A stretch of DNA of 22,946 nucleotides from Phoronis ovalis (Eukaryota > Phoronida > Phoronidae), in contig JAOXYB010082276.1 in the NCBI GenBank assembly GCA_028565635.1, forward strand, positions 1 through 22,946, written 5' to 3'. This document shows, piece by piece, positions 11,927 through 21,856 of the stretch. Under the pieces are notes generated by a model, which was not told the origin of the DNA, did not search any database, and saw only the letters and a program-made list of their open reading frames with translations. Made by a program: the position numbers and the translations under genes. Numbering within the stretch: position 1 is the first letter of the stretch; every line of letters begins with the position of its first letter.

Positions 11927-12712
11927 CTACATGTTTTTTGCTGCAGATTTTATTTTTACCCTCGACTTTATTATATTGTTAGTGTCGGCTTTATTGTTAG
12001 TGTCGGGTTTATTGTTAGTCTCGGCTTTATTGTTAGTGTCGGGTTTGTTGTTATTCTCGGCTTTATTGTTAGTGTCGGCTTTATTGTTAATATCCAAACC
12101 AATTAGATGTTGCAAATCAATGTTAAGTTCTATGGCGGGAATTCTAATTTCTTCATACTCTTCGTACGAATCAGTGAAGACCCCGTCTTGTTTTTTGGAT
12201 CGTTTAACTTTCATTGGAGTGATTAATTTTTTTTGTATTTCTGCTATTTCCTTTAGTCTACGCATTTGAAACTCGTGGTCTGCTTGGTTTTTCTCTTTTT
12301 GCATATTTATGATTGCTATGTCTCTCTCAAGTTGCTTTAGTGTATCTTGGTGCTCCATATATTTAATGCTCCTTTCAATCACTTTATCTTTATGCTCTAG
12401 TCGTCTATATTCTAGTTGCCTTTCTTCACGTTTACACTCCAATCTTAGCTTTTCGTCCTGAAGATTTATGTGACTCTCTTCACGCTTGTCCGCTGATCTT
12501 ACTTTCTCATACTGAAGGTCACAGTGGCTATAGCTGGGATCCAATCCAACAACCTGATCAGCAGCTAAAATAATCAGAATTAGGATATGTATCCACCGGG
12601 GTACGTTAGGTGTTGCAGAACGGAGAAACGAAGTCAAAACTGTCCCAAGTCGTTTTAGACGATTTTCACTGTTTTCACATGCATACTTTAGAAGTCGGGA
12701 TGGGGTTGACAT
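11927..12712 (-). CDS. Hypothetical coiled-coil protein with C-terminal NNK-A/P-D/E-T repeats
   Basis: Family not recognised. From the first in-frame ATG (12710-12712) this reads as 261 residues; the open frame continues upstream to ~12848 without another ATG. Numbering from that ATG: basic N-terminus, a hydrophobic stretch ~37-55 (WIHILILIIL), a strongly charged helix-forming region ~68-164 rich in E, K, R and Q with heptad-like spacing (coiled coil), an acidic turn (SYEEYEEIRIP), and six hexapeptide units of NNK[AP][DE][TN] at ~209-246. It ends in a basic tail. Alternatively, a 133-bp intron (12554-12686) may remove the hydrophobic part: donor TCTAAA|GTATGC, acceptor GATCAG|GTTGTT, phase 0, joining to an open frame at 12687-~12820 reading NSEIETQSSFETSAPDRYV. 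If so the membrane segment is an artefact and the 5' end is missing. AATAAA lies ~300 bp downstream on this strand. Confidence 0.5.
   Translation of the reverse strand: MSTPSRLLKYACENSENRLKRLGTVLTSFLRSATPNVPRWIHILILIILAADQVVGLDPSYSHCDLQYEKVRSADKREESHINLQDEKLRLECKREERQLEYRRLEHKDKVIERSIKYMEHQDTLKQLERDIAIINMQKEKNQADHEFQMRRLKEIAEIQKKLITPMKVKRSKKQDGVFTDSYEEYEEIRIPAIELNIDLQHLIGLDINNKADTNNKAENNNKPDTNNKAETNNKPDTNNKADTNNIIKSRVKIKSAAKNM
12009..12086 (-). repeat. 18-bp minisatellite coding hexapeptide repeats
   Basis: 'tttattgttagtgtcggc' (plus strand) recurs about six times with a few changes, keeping the frame of the minus-strand protein. The 18-bp period gives whole codons, so copy number can change without a frameshift. 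Confidence 0.8.
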
Positions 12713-13039
12713 ATCGATCTGGGGCAGATGTTTCAAAAGATGACTGAGTTTCAATTTCAGAATTACTGTCCGGCTCGAAAATTTCTCTTGAATAGGATAT
12801 GGCAGAGATCCCGTTTCAATTCCAAAGTTTATCTTAGAACTCGCTTGTCAATCAAGTTCCTTCACTTTTGTGCAGTTGTCCAAATCACCGTCCCTGTTTT
12901 TAGCGCCGCAAAACTATCTACTCATTCAGTGACATCTATTTCCTGAATCTACTCTATGCACATAATCCAGTACGTCATTAACATATTAATTTTTACGAAG
13001 CAGTTTTTTTACAAAAATTGTTCGAAGCTATAAATTCAT

Positions 13040-13260
13040 ACGCGCGAACTAGAAATACATACACGCGAACAATAACTCATACGTACGTACGAGCTACAAC
13101 TCGTACGCACGAACTACAACTCGTACGCACGAACTATATAACTCGCACGCACGAATTACAACTCATACGCACGAACTACAACTCGTACGAACGAGCTATA
13201 ACTCGTACGCACGAACTTCAACTCGTACACAACTCGCACGCACGAACTATCTATTGGTTC
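13040..13260 (+). repeat. Tandem array, ~20-22-bp unit (left arm)
   Basis: About ten imperfect units related to 'aactcgtacgcacgaactac'. The array stays open in one frame, giving an artefactual THELQL/RTNY repeat peptide, and is not taken as coding. Confidence 0.8.
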
Positions 13261-13285
13261 GAACTAGGTTAGGGATCAGAACCAT

Positions 13286-14564
13286 ATTGCTATATGGTCT
13301 TGACTTTTCTGTTAATATTTTTCGCCCGTTTCTTTCGCCGTTCTGTCAACTTTGGACGTTAACAACCCGATAGATTGAGTGAAGCTTAAAGGTATGATTG
13401 TTTTTTGAATGTTACGATTAATGCTCATATATATTAGAATTGCAAAAGTGGCTTATTTGTATCCTCGGTATTTTAGATTATAAACTACATGGATGGCATG
13501 CAATCTCGAGCAGCTTTTGTTAATGACCTAGTCTTTTTCAATTAACGCACAATACTGCTTATCAACCAAACTTTTGACCATCGATCAGTTTTATTTCTGT
13601 AAACGATGCTTGGAAAATATGAAACGTATATACAACCCAATTTGTAGTCCTACCAGACGTTTTTGCTGGTGATATACGAATACAAGTAATAAAGGGATAT
13701 TTAGGTAATAAATGTGATTTTAATTTACAAGATGAACGTTAAGGGAACAATGTAAATAAATTATAATCGGACCTTGTAGCTAATTAAATTAACCGACGCA
13801 GATGCATTATTTTATTATAATATCTCCTTTTGATGCAGCTCAGGCATTAGAAAATGCATTCTAATTCGAGATCGGGTCTTAATTCGAACGAAATAAAGTG
13901 ACCCGTGTCTTAATTATTATGAGGATAATACAACGGAATATTCTGGAAATCAAATTATGATTTGATTTGATTTATAAAATAATCATAAATTAATCATCTT
14001 TGAATTAGATTGTCTGACCAGTACAGGGGACACTATCATAGTACATACAAGTGTACACTGAATAATACGGAAGTATAAAAAACTGTTGCACATTTACTAG
14101 AGGAGTACATGGTTTATAGGACATGCGGGCTAACTAAAACTATAACCCTACGCCATCTCTATATTTATCCTAATGTTAACTGATAACCCCGAGCTCGAGA
14201 GGCGTGCTTAATTTACAACCATCATCGAATTTCACTGTTGCCTTATTTGAGCACTCGATATATATTAATCTGACATGATGCATAGAAGTACATACTATAG
14301 TACTGTTAGTACTTTGTTTACTTACCTAAATATTCATTGGATTTATACAGTTAGTCCCTGAGTTAGTCTCAGTACAAACTCAACAAAAAATGATAAAAGG
14401 TAACTCACCACGTTAAGTCCCCAGGTGTTAAATTCATCTTTAAAGTAGTTCATTCCCGGGTTCATTCCTCGGGCTCACAGCACACCAGATGGCACACCAG
14501 TTCCGCATGTCTAACAATTATATATTGTTGGAATGACGATTTTATAACACCAGCTTTACCTAGG
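13286..14564. other. Core of the long-TIR element, no gene
   Basis: AT-rich with frequent stops in all frames. A small hairpin (accatat-tgct-atatggt near 13290) sits just inside the left arm. No transposase-like frame is seen. Confidence 0.5.
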
Positions 14565-14584
14565 GAGCATCTTCTGACTCCTGT

Positions 14585-14760
14585 GAACTAGTTCGTACAA
14601 ATATATAGTTCGTGCGTGCGAGTTGCAGTTCGTGCGTAGGAATTGAAGTTCGTGCGTACGAGTTGCTGTTCGTGCGTGCGATTTATATAGTTCGTGCGTA
14701 GGAGCTGTAGTTCGTGCGTATGAGTTGTAGTTCGTATTTCTAGTTCGTGCGTATGAATGT
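14585..14760 (-). repeat. Tandem array, same unit inverted (right arm)
   Basis: Roughly eight imperfect units of 'gtagttcgtgcgtacgagtt', the reverse complement of the left-arm unit. The open frame on the minus strand (THELQF/RTNCNSHART) is the same artefact. Confidence 0.8.
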
Positions 14761-15064
14761 GTACCGTCGAACGATTTTTTGTAAATAAACTGCTTCGTAA
14801 ATTTTATTTGTCTTCTAAGAAATTTTCCACAGCGGGAATTTTCCAAATATCAATAGATTTGACATTATATATAAAAATATGTCTTCAGAGGAACGTACAG
14901 GACACATTAATTTTTTATATAACTATCAGATTTGTCTGTGTTTAGACAATTCAAATACAAGCAATTTTTGTCTATTCACAAAAAATACATACCTAACAGC
15001 CTTACATATAACAGTAAACTAAAACTTATTAAATACATTTTCAGTAAAGATTTAGAGTATGTAT

Positions 15065-15567
15065 CCCGGGGGGGTCACTTGTAAAAAACGGTGGGTCCAC
15101 ACGCGCGAACATGGGTTTTTAAAAAGCCCCTAAAGGCGTATATAGCCTGCTAAAAAGATATCCCTTTGAAAGACTTGTATGTTTAAAAATTAAAGTGACT
15201 CTTTATTGACAAACATGCTGAGACGCGCTTGTGAGTAGCCCTAATTTTATGCCTCTATTGGTGAAAAATATACCCCTATTTAATACATTTAATATGTATC
15301 TGCATGACTGTAACTGATGGTGAAACCATAATCCTTTTTTAATACTTTTAATGCGTATCTGTATCTGATGATGAAAACATACACTTTAGTAGACTTACAT
15401 TCTAAAAACGGTAAAAACAACACTCGATCTATTTTCCAATATATAGCTAAATATATACCTTTAACGCGAAACGAACTTTGCGTGTCTCAATGAAAAAAAT
15501 ATCCCCTTTTCACGTGAGTTTTCGTTCGTGTATGTGGACCCATCCTTTGATCCATGTGACCCCCGGG
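15065..15567. mobile_element. Non-autonomous TIR element with CCCGGGGG ends
   Basis: The left end (cccgggggggtcacttg, then ggtgggtccacacgcgcgaac) matches the reverse complement of the right end (cccgggggtcacatgg, then gatgggtccacatacacgaac), giving TIRs of roughly 50 bp. 'tatgtat' flanks both sides (15058-15064 and 15568-15574), a candidate 7-bp target duplication. The interior has diverged repeats of a ~60-bp unit ('taatac.tttaat.tgtatctg' near 15281-15305 and 15340-15362, followed by 'gatg.tgaaa.cata'). There is no coding frame of note. Confidence 0.7.
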
Positions 15568-15593
15568 TATGTATAAAGATTTAGAGTATGTAT

Positions 15594-16034
15594 AATAAAG
15601 ATAACAATAACACCTACGAATGTCGCCACTTAAACTTTGGTAACAATTAACAGAAACCGAAACTATTGGAATTTCAGATTTATAGCTTTCAGAAATGTTT
15701 GTATTTCGTCGAAAGTTGGAATATACCACGACAGTTGTTGCCAATTTAAATTGCAAACACAATCGGCACTTGAACTTCTCTCATTTAATTTTAAGCTTCA
15801 CATTTATATATAAATAGAAGCTGAAATAATTATTATAAAGTTGTAAATGGATTTTTCTTGTTCATGAATTTTAACGATGGGCATTAGGTCCAGCATATAG
15901 TACTATCGTTTGTAATGAAATGCCACTCTGTTGTATGGTGGTATTTCGTGACGTATTTTGTGATGAGGACATTAGTTATCTTTGTGTAACTCCAATCTAC
16001 ATAGTTATCATATCATCACAAAGCGTTCGCGAAT
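15594..16034. other. No supported gene
   Basis: Sequence between the TIR element and the right duplication edge. The minus-strand frame 15487-15762 runs through the element's end and is considered chance. Confidence 0.5.
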
Positions 16035-17092
16035 TACAATTATATTCTTGTATAAACTCCACATAGAAAAAAAAGCATTTTTATTCTTAAATTTAATATT
16101 TTATCTAAATACATAAATTATCAGCACCTTCTAGCTCTATATAATAATGAAAATCTATAAATCTAGACCAATAACAACAGAAATGTTAATTAAAAAGACA
16201 TATTTACAACTCCATGGGTTCTGCAATAGACTATTTGCCTGCACTTGAGGGCGCTACAGTCAAACCCTTTAGTGATCCTTTAGTTATACACAAACTTGTT
16301 TTTTTAAATCTGACTTTAGAAAGCTTTAACCGGTGAAAATTTAACTAAATAAAAACATAGTAACGAATTGTTGTTTATGTATTGACATGCTGGGATCGTT
16401 TGGGTTTGAGACTGATGGCTCCACTAAGTGCATGCAAACAGTCTATTTACTCCCCTCTCGGATTTTTCGTGCGAAATTGATAAAGTGAGTATATAGAAAA
16501 GTAATTGCTTTGTCAATTAAGCCAACAAATGCTTGCTTCTTCATTCTCTGTTCTTTCCTAAACACTAGTTACATACTAAATGTGTACATACGTTATGTGA
16601 ATAAATTTAAATTAATAACATAAAAATACCTTTATCAGATCATACTGGAAAAAATCATTCAAAAATTATCGAGCCACTTTAAGTTATGACATTTGAACTG
16701 GTATAAACAATAACATTTCCAATAATAAATAGGAATCTATCTATAATTACGTTAATAGCTTGGCAACTATTCAATTTTGAACGAAATAATTGGGATTCAT
16801 AAACTAACTTGTCCCTGTAAAACGTGCATAGCTTATTAAAAAAAAAGAATTAATTAGCTTTAATTATAATTGTCACTCTATTGTATTTACACAGATATTC
16901 TTACACACTTCACGGCGGTCATCAATTGCTAAACACGGCGTCTTTTTCGACACTAAACAATATTAAGTTATAGACCAAACATAATTATTTTCAAAATTGT
17001 TTTTTTAATTACGTATTAAGTCTAGTTAAGTTTAACTTTAAAAGATATAAATTTCGTTTGTCTGGAACGGCTGTGGTAAAGGGATATCTACC

Positions 17093-20000
17093 ATGGAACT
17101 AGAGAATGATATGGGGCCAGGGCAAATCAGGGAACCACAAGGGGACTTTATGGAACCGGCAGAGGACATTATGGAGTCCCGAGATCAAGATATTGTGGAA
17201 CCAGCAGACGATATTACAGGAACTCCAGAGGACAATATGGAACCTGTAGATGACATAATGGACCCAGAGAACACCTCCTTATATGATTCAGGAGTATGTT
17301 TCAATTTTCATTTAGAATTACATTTTTCGTTACAAGAATTTAATATAAAATGTATCTAACAAAAAACAAAAGTATGTAATGTTTAACGCATTATCAACAG
17401 GTTGGAAATTAATTTTAGAACACCTATATATATTTCAAACAATTTTTAACATTTGTAATATGTACTTACACCGAAAGTGATATGACGTAATCATGGCTTG
17501 TTTATTATATAACAAAATAGCACAACAAACATAGTTTTAAATTGTTAGAATGAAACTAATTATAATAATAATAATAATATAAAACTAAAAAAAGTAGTAT
17601 GCATACATTTATACTGTTCAAAGCTAAATAAATCATGTTGCTATTTTCAGGGAACTGTCGGATGTTTGTCTCATACATTTTTAATGCAAAATGTCTAACA
17701 AATTTGACCAATATAAGTAAAGTTATTCATAATATTACAATTTAGGGAATATCTTAGCTTTTCAATGAAATTCAGAATTTTTAGCAACAGATATTGCAAT
17801 AGCGGGATAAAAATATGTTATATTTTTATTTGTCAAAAACCACGCAAACTAAAAAAAATGTGAACTTTTTATGTTACATTGGGAAGTCTCGATGATTTTT
17901 CTGGTCCTATTAATTTTATTTTTTACAAATGAGACGTGTTTACTTTATTTGCTCATTCTGTTTTCACTTTCAATTAACTCACCAAAGGGTCTGCTAAAAC
18001 TTTTGAAGTTCTGTGTTATAACCATAAACGGATTAAGCACAATTTTCCGTGTTGAAATGATTAATTACTTAACAAATTAAGGAGGCGAGTACCGTTCGGC
18101 ACAACTTACTGGAAATATAAACTCGTTGTCAAAAATTTTTGATAGTTACATAAAAGATAACAAAGCAAAAATATACATTTTTTGGAAAAGTACTAACTTG
18201 AAGACTACGACAATTTACTTCTCCTATCTGACAAATGACTATGTAATCAGCAAGGAACCATTTTGGATAAAATCTCCCTTTTTTCAAAACCAAACTTCAA
18301 ATGTTTATAAGTCCAACAGCCCTTCAGATACAAAACTGAAACTTGGTCGCAATTAACTTCCAACAGAGATTTCAAACGCATATCTCGGATTTTAAAATTT
18401 TTTCTTCATTCAAAACTTATGACTCTTTAAAATTCACGAGCCAGAAAACAATATTTAGAAGCACATCATTTAAAAAAGGAGCAACATTTTAAAAATCTGA
18501 GCACGTTATTAACGATCGCTGTTGGAGCTAATTTTAAGCATGCAGGGGTTTTGAAGTATATGTTTTGAAAAAAACTGGGTTTGACCCAAAATGGCCTCTT
18601 CGCTAATTACATAATCATAAGAAACAAAACTAAAGCAATTTTTCATAATCCTTACATTAGCACTTTTCCAAAAATGTATATATTTATTAGTCTATCATAT
18701 TCTTAAAATTACATACCCAAAATAATCAAGGAAGTACAAAGTGTGAAAAAATTGTCCGAATTAGACAATCAACCTTAAAAGAACTTTTTAATAAATATCA
18801 TACATGCACCTTATTCCATTTTTAGGCATAATTTAAATTAAAATAAATTAATAATAATTCAACATCAGAACATTTAATTATTATATTTGATTAACATGGC
18901 TCAGATTATAAGGCACATAACAAACTCAATTTTTTAATCGATCTGTTAGAAAGCATAACCCTTTGCCAGAGTTAACATGGTTAGACGATGTAAATTATTA
19001 CAATTAATTCATTCATTCCTTTAAGCCTTTTAGTCTATACTGAATTCTCTTTTTGGTAAGTTTTCGTTACACATTTTAACAGTTTAGACCAAATTAAAAG
19101 TAACAAGAAAAACACCAATGAAAAATACAAACACAAATAGAAGAATGTTATAAATTATTTAAGACCGGAAAAACTTTTGAAACTATTAAAATGTTAATCA
19201 ATCTAATCAGAGTAGTAGATTTATATCACCACATATGTGTAATAATTCGCACTTGGAAATGGGATAGTTTTGTTTAATTAATACATTCAAGTCCAGCCAG
19301 TATGAATTTGAAGCTGACCTCACGTTGTCTTGTGTGACTCCGTCCATGTAGGTAATTAAACATGTTTACTCAGTAAGTATAATTAAATATAAGACAATAA
19401 CACAGGGTCTGATTGTCAATTAAAAATAATCAAGCTTATTAAAACTATACCTGCATTTCAATAAAACGTGTTCAAACCGGAAAGCTCTGGTGTTATTTAG
19501 TAATCTAAATTTAACACCAAAATAGCATACAGGTACAATGATATGCAAAGACGAAACAAATATTTTGGAAACTGAAAGGGTTACATGAAATAATTCTACA
19601 AATATATCGATTTTATTTTTTTTGTAGTATTAAAGTACTACATCATTGGGAAATAATATATATATGTTATTATAAAATAATACAGATATGAGCAAATACT
19701 GATTGGTGGTCATAGATTTGTTATTAATAATTGCCGATATATCGTTTATATGTGAAATATTAGAAACTAAAATGCAATTTTCATTACAATAAATAAGATT
19801 GACGTTTCGCCAACAAACATTTAAAAAACGTGTTTATAAATTAAAAAATGTAGAATTTTTTATTCCACAATCAAATTTTGATCATAATCGATTTCACGTA
19901 ACTGATAATAAAATACAAGAATTATTCTCTATACATTTTTGGAGGATATGACGACATACTGTGAAATTATAAACAGCAGTGCCATGCAACAATTTAAACG

Positions 20001-21856
20001 TTCACCATAATATTTATTTTTAATCTTTTTTCTAGCATTTCTTAAATCAATGCCCGGGAGTGACAGTCAGAATAACTAGCATGGGTACCCATGTTTGTTC
20101 TGAAGGGTAAAAATGCCCATTTTTGTCCCAAAGCCTCAAACTCAAACTAGGAACTCAAAATTCCTACCCTTATTGGGACCTATGAGCTCAAAATTCATAC
20201 CTTTTTTGGCATTTTGGCACTGTTGTATCCTAAAGGTCTACCTTTTTTTCCTTTGGGGACCAAGATCCATAATGTGATTCCAATGAACTATGCTAGAAGG
20301 TTAAAGACTACACTGCAAAAACCGTGTTTTTGGGGCATCTTTTTTCCCGAAACAAGCGAATATCTGAAAACAATATCCTATTTCGGTCTTGAAACTAGGT
20401 AGTAAAACGCATCCTTTTATTATTTTTGGGACTAAATTTTCGATTTTGTAAGATGTTAAACTCTTTTATACCTTTTTCAGAGTGTCCTGGGTGCCTGGTC
20501 TTAATGCTGAAAAATATGCCCTTTTGCCCATTTTTTTTGTAACGAACGTGCGTACCGAGCTGTTCTGACTGTCACCCCCCGAAACCAATGTCGACGCCTT
20601 AGGTTAACGATGGCTTTTGATTACTTTAGGTTGACCAAGAAGTTCAGTACACAACTTCACTTAATTGCGGTACAGCACTGGGAGACTGTGGCAGTTGGTA
20701 TTCGCAAGAAGCACCTGATTCATCAACAGTGACAGCAACGTCAGAGCTTGCTGGGTTTTCTCTCGGTAGCTTTCATCATAGTGAAGTATCTGTACATGCT
20801 AATGTTACTGACAGCTTTGATATGTTATCTTTTGTCAATTCTACTGACGAAAATGCTGATTTTCTGTTATCAAACGATTCTTTGTTTTGGATAACATTTT
20901 ATATAAATAATTACAAATATTATGTATTTCCTGTCATCGCGTTTATTGCAAATTTATTTTGTTTCTTACTGATGATAAAACGTATGCGTAAAACATCAGC
21001 ATGTTTATACATGGGCATGCTATCCATATTTGACACACTTGTGATTTGGTTTAAAGCTCTGATTTTTTTAGCAGACAAATATGATATGTTAACTGTCATG
21101 AACAATACAGGGTGCAGAGCAAGTACTTTTCTGTTATCTTGGTCAGCTTATGTTGCAGTGTGGCTTGTTGTATACATGACAGTTGAATGTCTTATTTCTG
21201 TAGCAAATCCGTCATACTTATGCACTGTACGCAAGGCAGCAATAACTATATGTATACTTTGTGTTATGTCTGCTTTGTTGAGCGTGCCTCATTTGATTTA
21301 CGAATACAGTACGTATACAGTAGAGAGTACTTGGACTTGCGAATGGAAACCTCCTTCCGATATTTTCAAACAAGGACACACCTGGGTAAATACAGGTGTT
21401 ACTTCTTTTCTGCCGCTGGTAGTCGTAGTCGTTTCCATTATTACCATAATTGTTCTCTTGTCCAAAAGTTCTGCCAGAAATATAAGAATGACCTTATTCC
21501 GTAAACAGCAGAAACAATTGACGTTTATGTTACTTGCGGTTTCTGTATCATTCACAATTTTAACAACTCCGTACGCTGCACTTGTGATTGCAAATTACTG
21601 TTACGCCGACGATCCTACTCAACATGAACATGCGCATCAGTATCTTTTGTTCTCTAGCATAGCATATCTTCTCTGCGACTTAAAACATACTGTAAATTTC
21701 TTTTTGTATTCTGTAAGTGGTAAAATGTTTCGACATGACTTTGTTAAGCTTTGTTGTTACGGTTGTATTAAGCAAGCTAACAAGCACACATTTGATTTAA
21801 CATCTTTCAAAGAAATATCAAATGATCGTCAGGTTTGCAAGCTACAGAAATATTAA
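17093..21856 (+). CDS. Two-exon rhodopsin-like (class A) GPCR, orphan peptide-receptor type
   Basis: Model: exon 1 17093-17293 (67 codons), intron 17294-20629, exon 2 20630-21856; 475 residues. The splice is GGA|GTATGT to TTTAG|GTTGAC, phase 0. A stop (TAG) forms the acceptor itself, so exon 2 cannot extend upstream in frame. The pseudogene copy keeps the frame across the first 99 nt of exon 2 apart from one stop, supporting that stretch as coding. The ATG has a good context (taccATGG). Exon 1 is acidic with repeated EP-x-x-D/E-D-I units and no signal peptide. Helices by eye: TM1 ~165-183 (Asn175), TM2 ~191-215 (Asp202), TM3 after Cys229, TM4 ~268-290, TM5 ~320-345 (Pro329), TM6 ~364-390 (Pro381), TM7 ~405-428 (NFFLY). 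Cys229 can pair with Cys304. Sequons lie at N60, N125, N137, N149 and N225; the tail has LCCYGC. DRY is replaced by Glu253-Cys254-Leu, and TM4 lacks Trp. Likely a plasma-membrane neuropeptide-type receptor; ligand unknown. Confidence 0.85.
17590..18625. other. ~1-kb segment present only in the intact gene's intron
   Basis: Absent from the pseudogene intron at the matching point (~2565-2585). 'aaaactaaa' lies at both edges (17581-17589 and 18626-18634), which could be a target duplication but is low-complexity. An (aat)n run precedes it. It has no TIRs and no domain in its short frames (17871-18080, 18126-18356). It is either an insertion here or a deletion from the left copy. Confidence 0.5.
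20053..20581. mobile_element. Non-autonomous TIR DNA element (MITE-like) in the receptor intron
   Basis: The ends are inverted repeats: ccgggagtgacagtcagaa on the left, and cggggggtgacagtcagaa as the reverse complement of the right end. Both abut a 9-bp flanking repeat with one mismatch (aaatcaatg 20044-20052, aaaccaatg 20582-20590). The pseudogene has a single uninterrupted version of this site near 3925-3935, so this is an insertion. The ~530-bp interior has no transposase frame. It contains partial internal repeats, e.g. 'actcaaaattc' twice near 20153 and 20188 and paired 'tgcccattttt' motifs in inverted subterminal positions. A 9-bp duplication would suit a Mutator-type and 8 bp a hAT-type enzyme; the class is not settled. 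Confidence 0.8.

Larger units (their letters stand above)
12990..14803. mobile_element. 1.8-kb foldback-like element with long tandem-repeat TIRs
   Basis: The left arm (~12990-13285) and right arm (~14565-14803) are reverse complements of each other. Outer parts share 'ttacgaagcagtt.ttttacaaaaa' and 'ttcatacgc.cgaactagaaatac'. Both then run into arrays of a ~20-22-bp unit built on 'actcgtacgcacgaactaca', and end inward with 'acgaacta..tatt.g.tcgaacta' then a CAGAA block. The ~1.28-kb centre has no supported gene. Long TIRs made of short direct repeats are typical of foldback elements; no target duplication or transposase was seen. Confidence 0.65.
17294..20629 (+). other. Intron of the receptor gene
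   Basis: A 3336-bp intron with a GTATGT donor (17294-17299) and a CTTTTGATTACTTTAG acceptor (20614-20629). Most of it aligns with the pseudogene intron (2290-3974). It is longer because of a ~1-kb segment at ~17590-18625, a ~90-bp segment near 19412-19505 and a TIR element at 20053-20581. A second acceptor-like site, with a stronger pyrimidine tract (tttttctag, ending near 20036), is conserved in both copies, but it is out of frame with exon 1 and the same TAG stop lies before exon 2. Confidence 0.75.
16035..21500 (+). repeat. Right copy of the segmental duplication
   Basis: Partner of ~1014-4865, carrying the intact receptor gene. Extra sequence relative to the left copy: ~17590-18625, ~19412-19505, the TIR element 20053-20581, and the TM1-TM3 coding segment lost from the pseudogene. 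Everything after TM5 exists only here, so whether the duplication once extended through the whole gene cannot be told. Confidence 0.85.

Noticed and set aside
11931-12269. 112-codon plus-strand frame rich in Leu and Val (LLLVSGLLLVSA)
   Set aside because: Antisense reading of the minus-strand NNK-A/P-D/E-T minisatellite; the hydrophobic repeats come from the repeat itself.
13018-13272. 84-codon frame with THELQL/RTNY repeats
   Set aside because: It is the translation of a tandem repeat in a TIR arm. The inverted arm gives the same kind of frame on the other strand.
14556-14846. 96-codon minus-strand frame
   Set aside because: Same tandem-repeat artefact in the right arm of the element.
21187-21555. 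Frames on both strands inside the receptor (21187-21504 plus, 21298-21555 minus)
   Set aside because: Overlapping shadows of the receptor reading frame, with no independent support.
20729-21856. Receptor starting at GTG 20729
   Set aside because: GTG is not a likely animal start. The frame is open back to 20630, where a TAG acceptor and a phase-compatible exon 1 account for the N-terminus.
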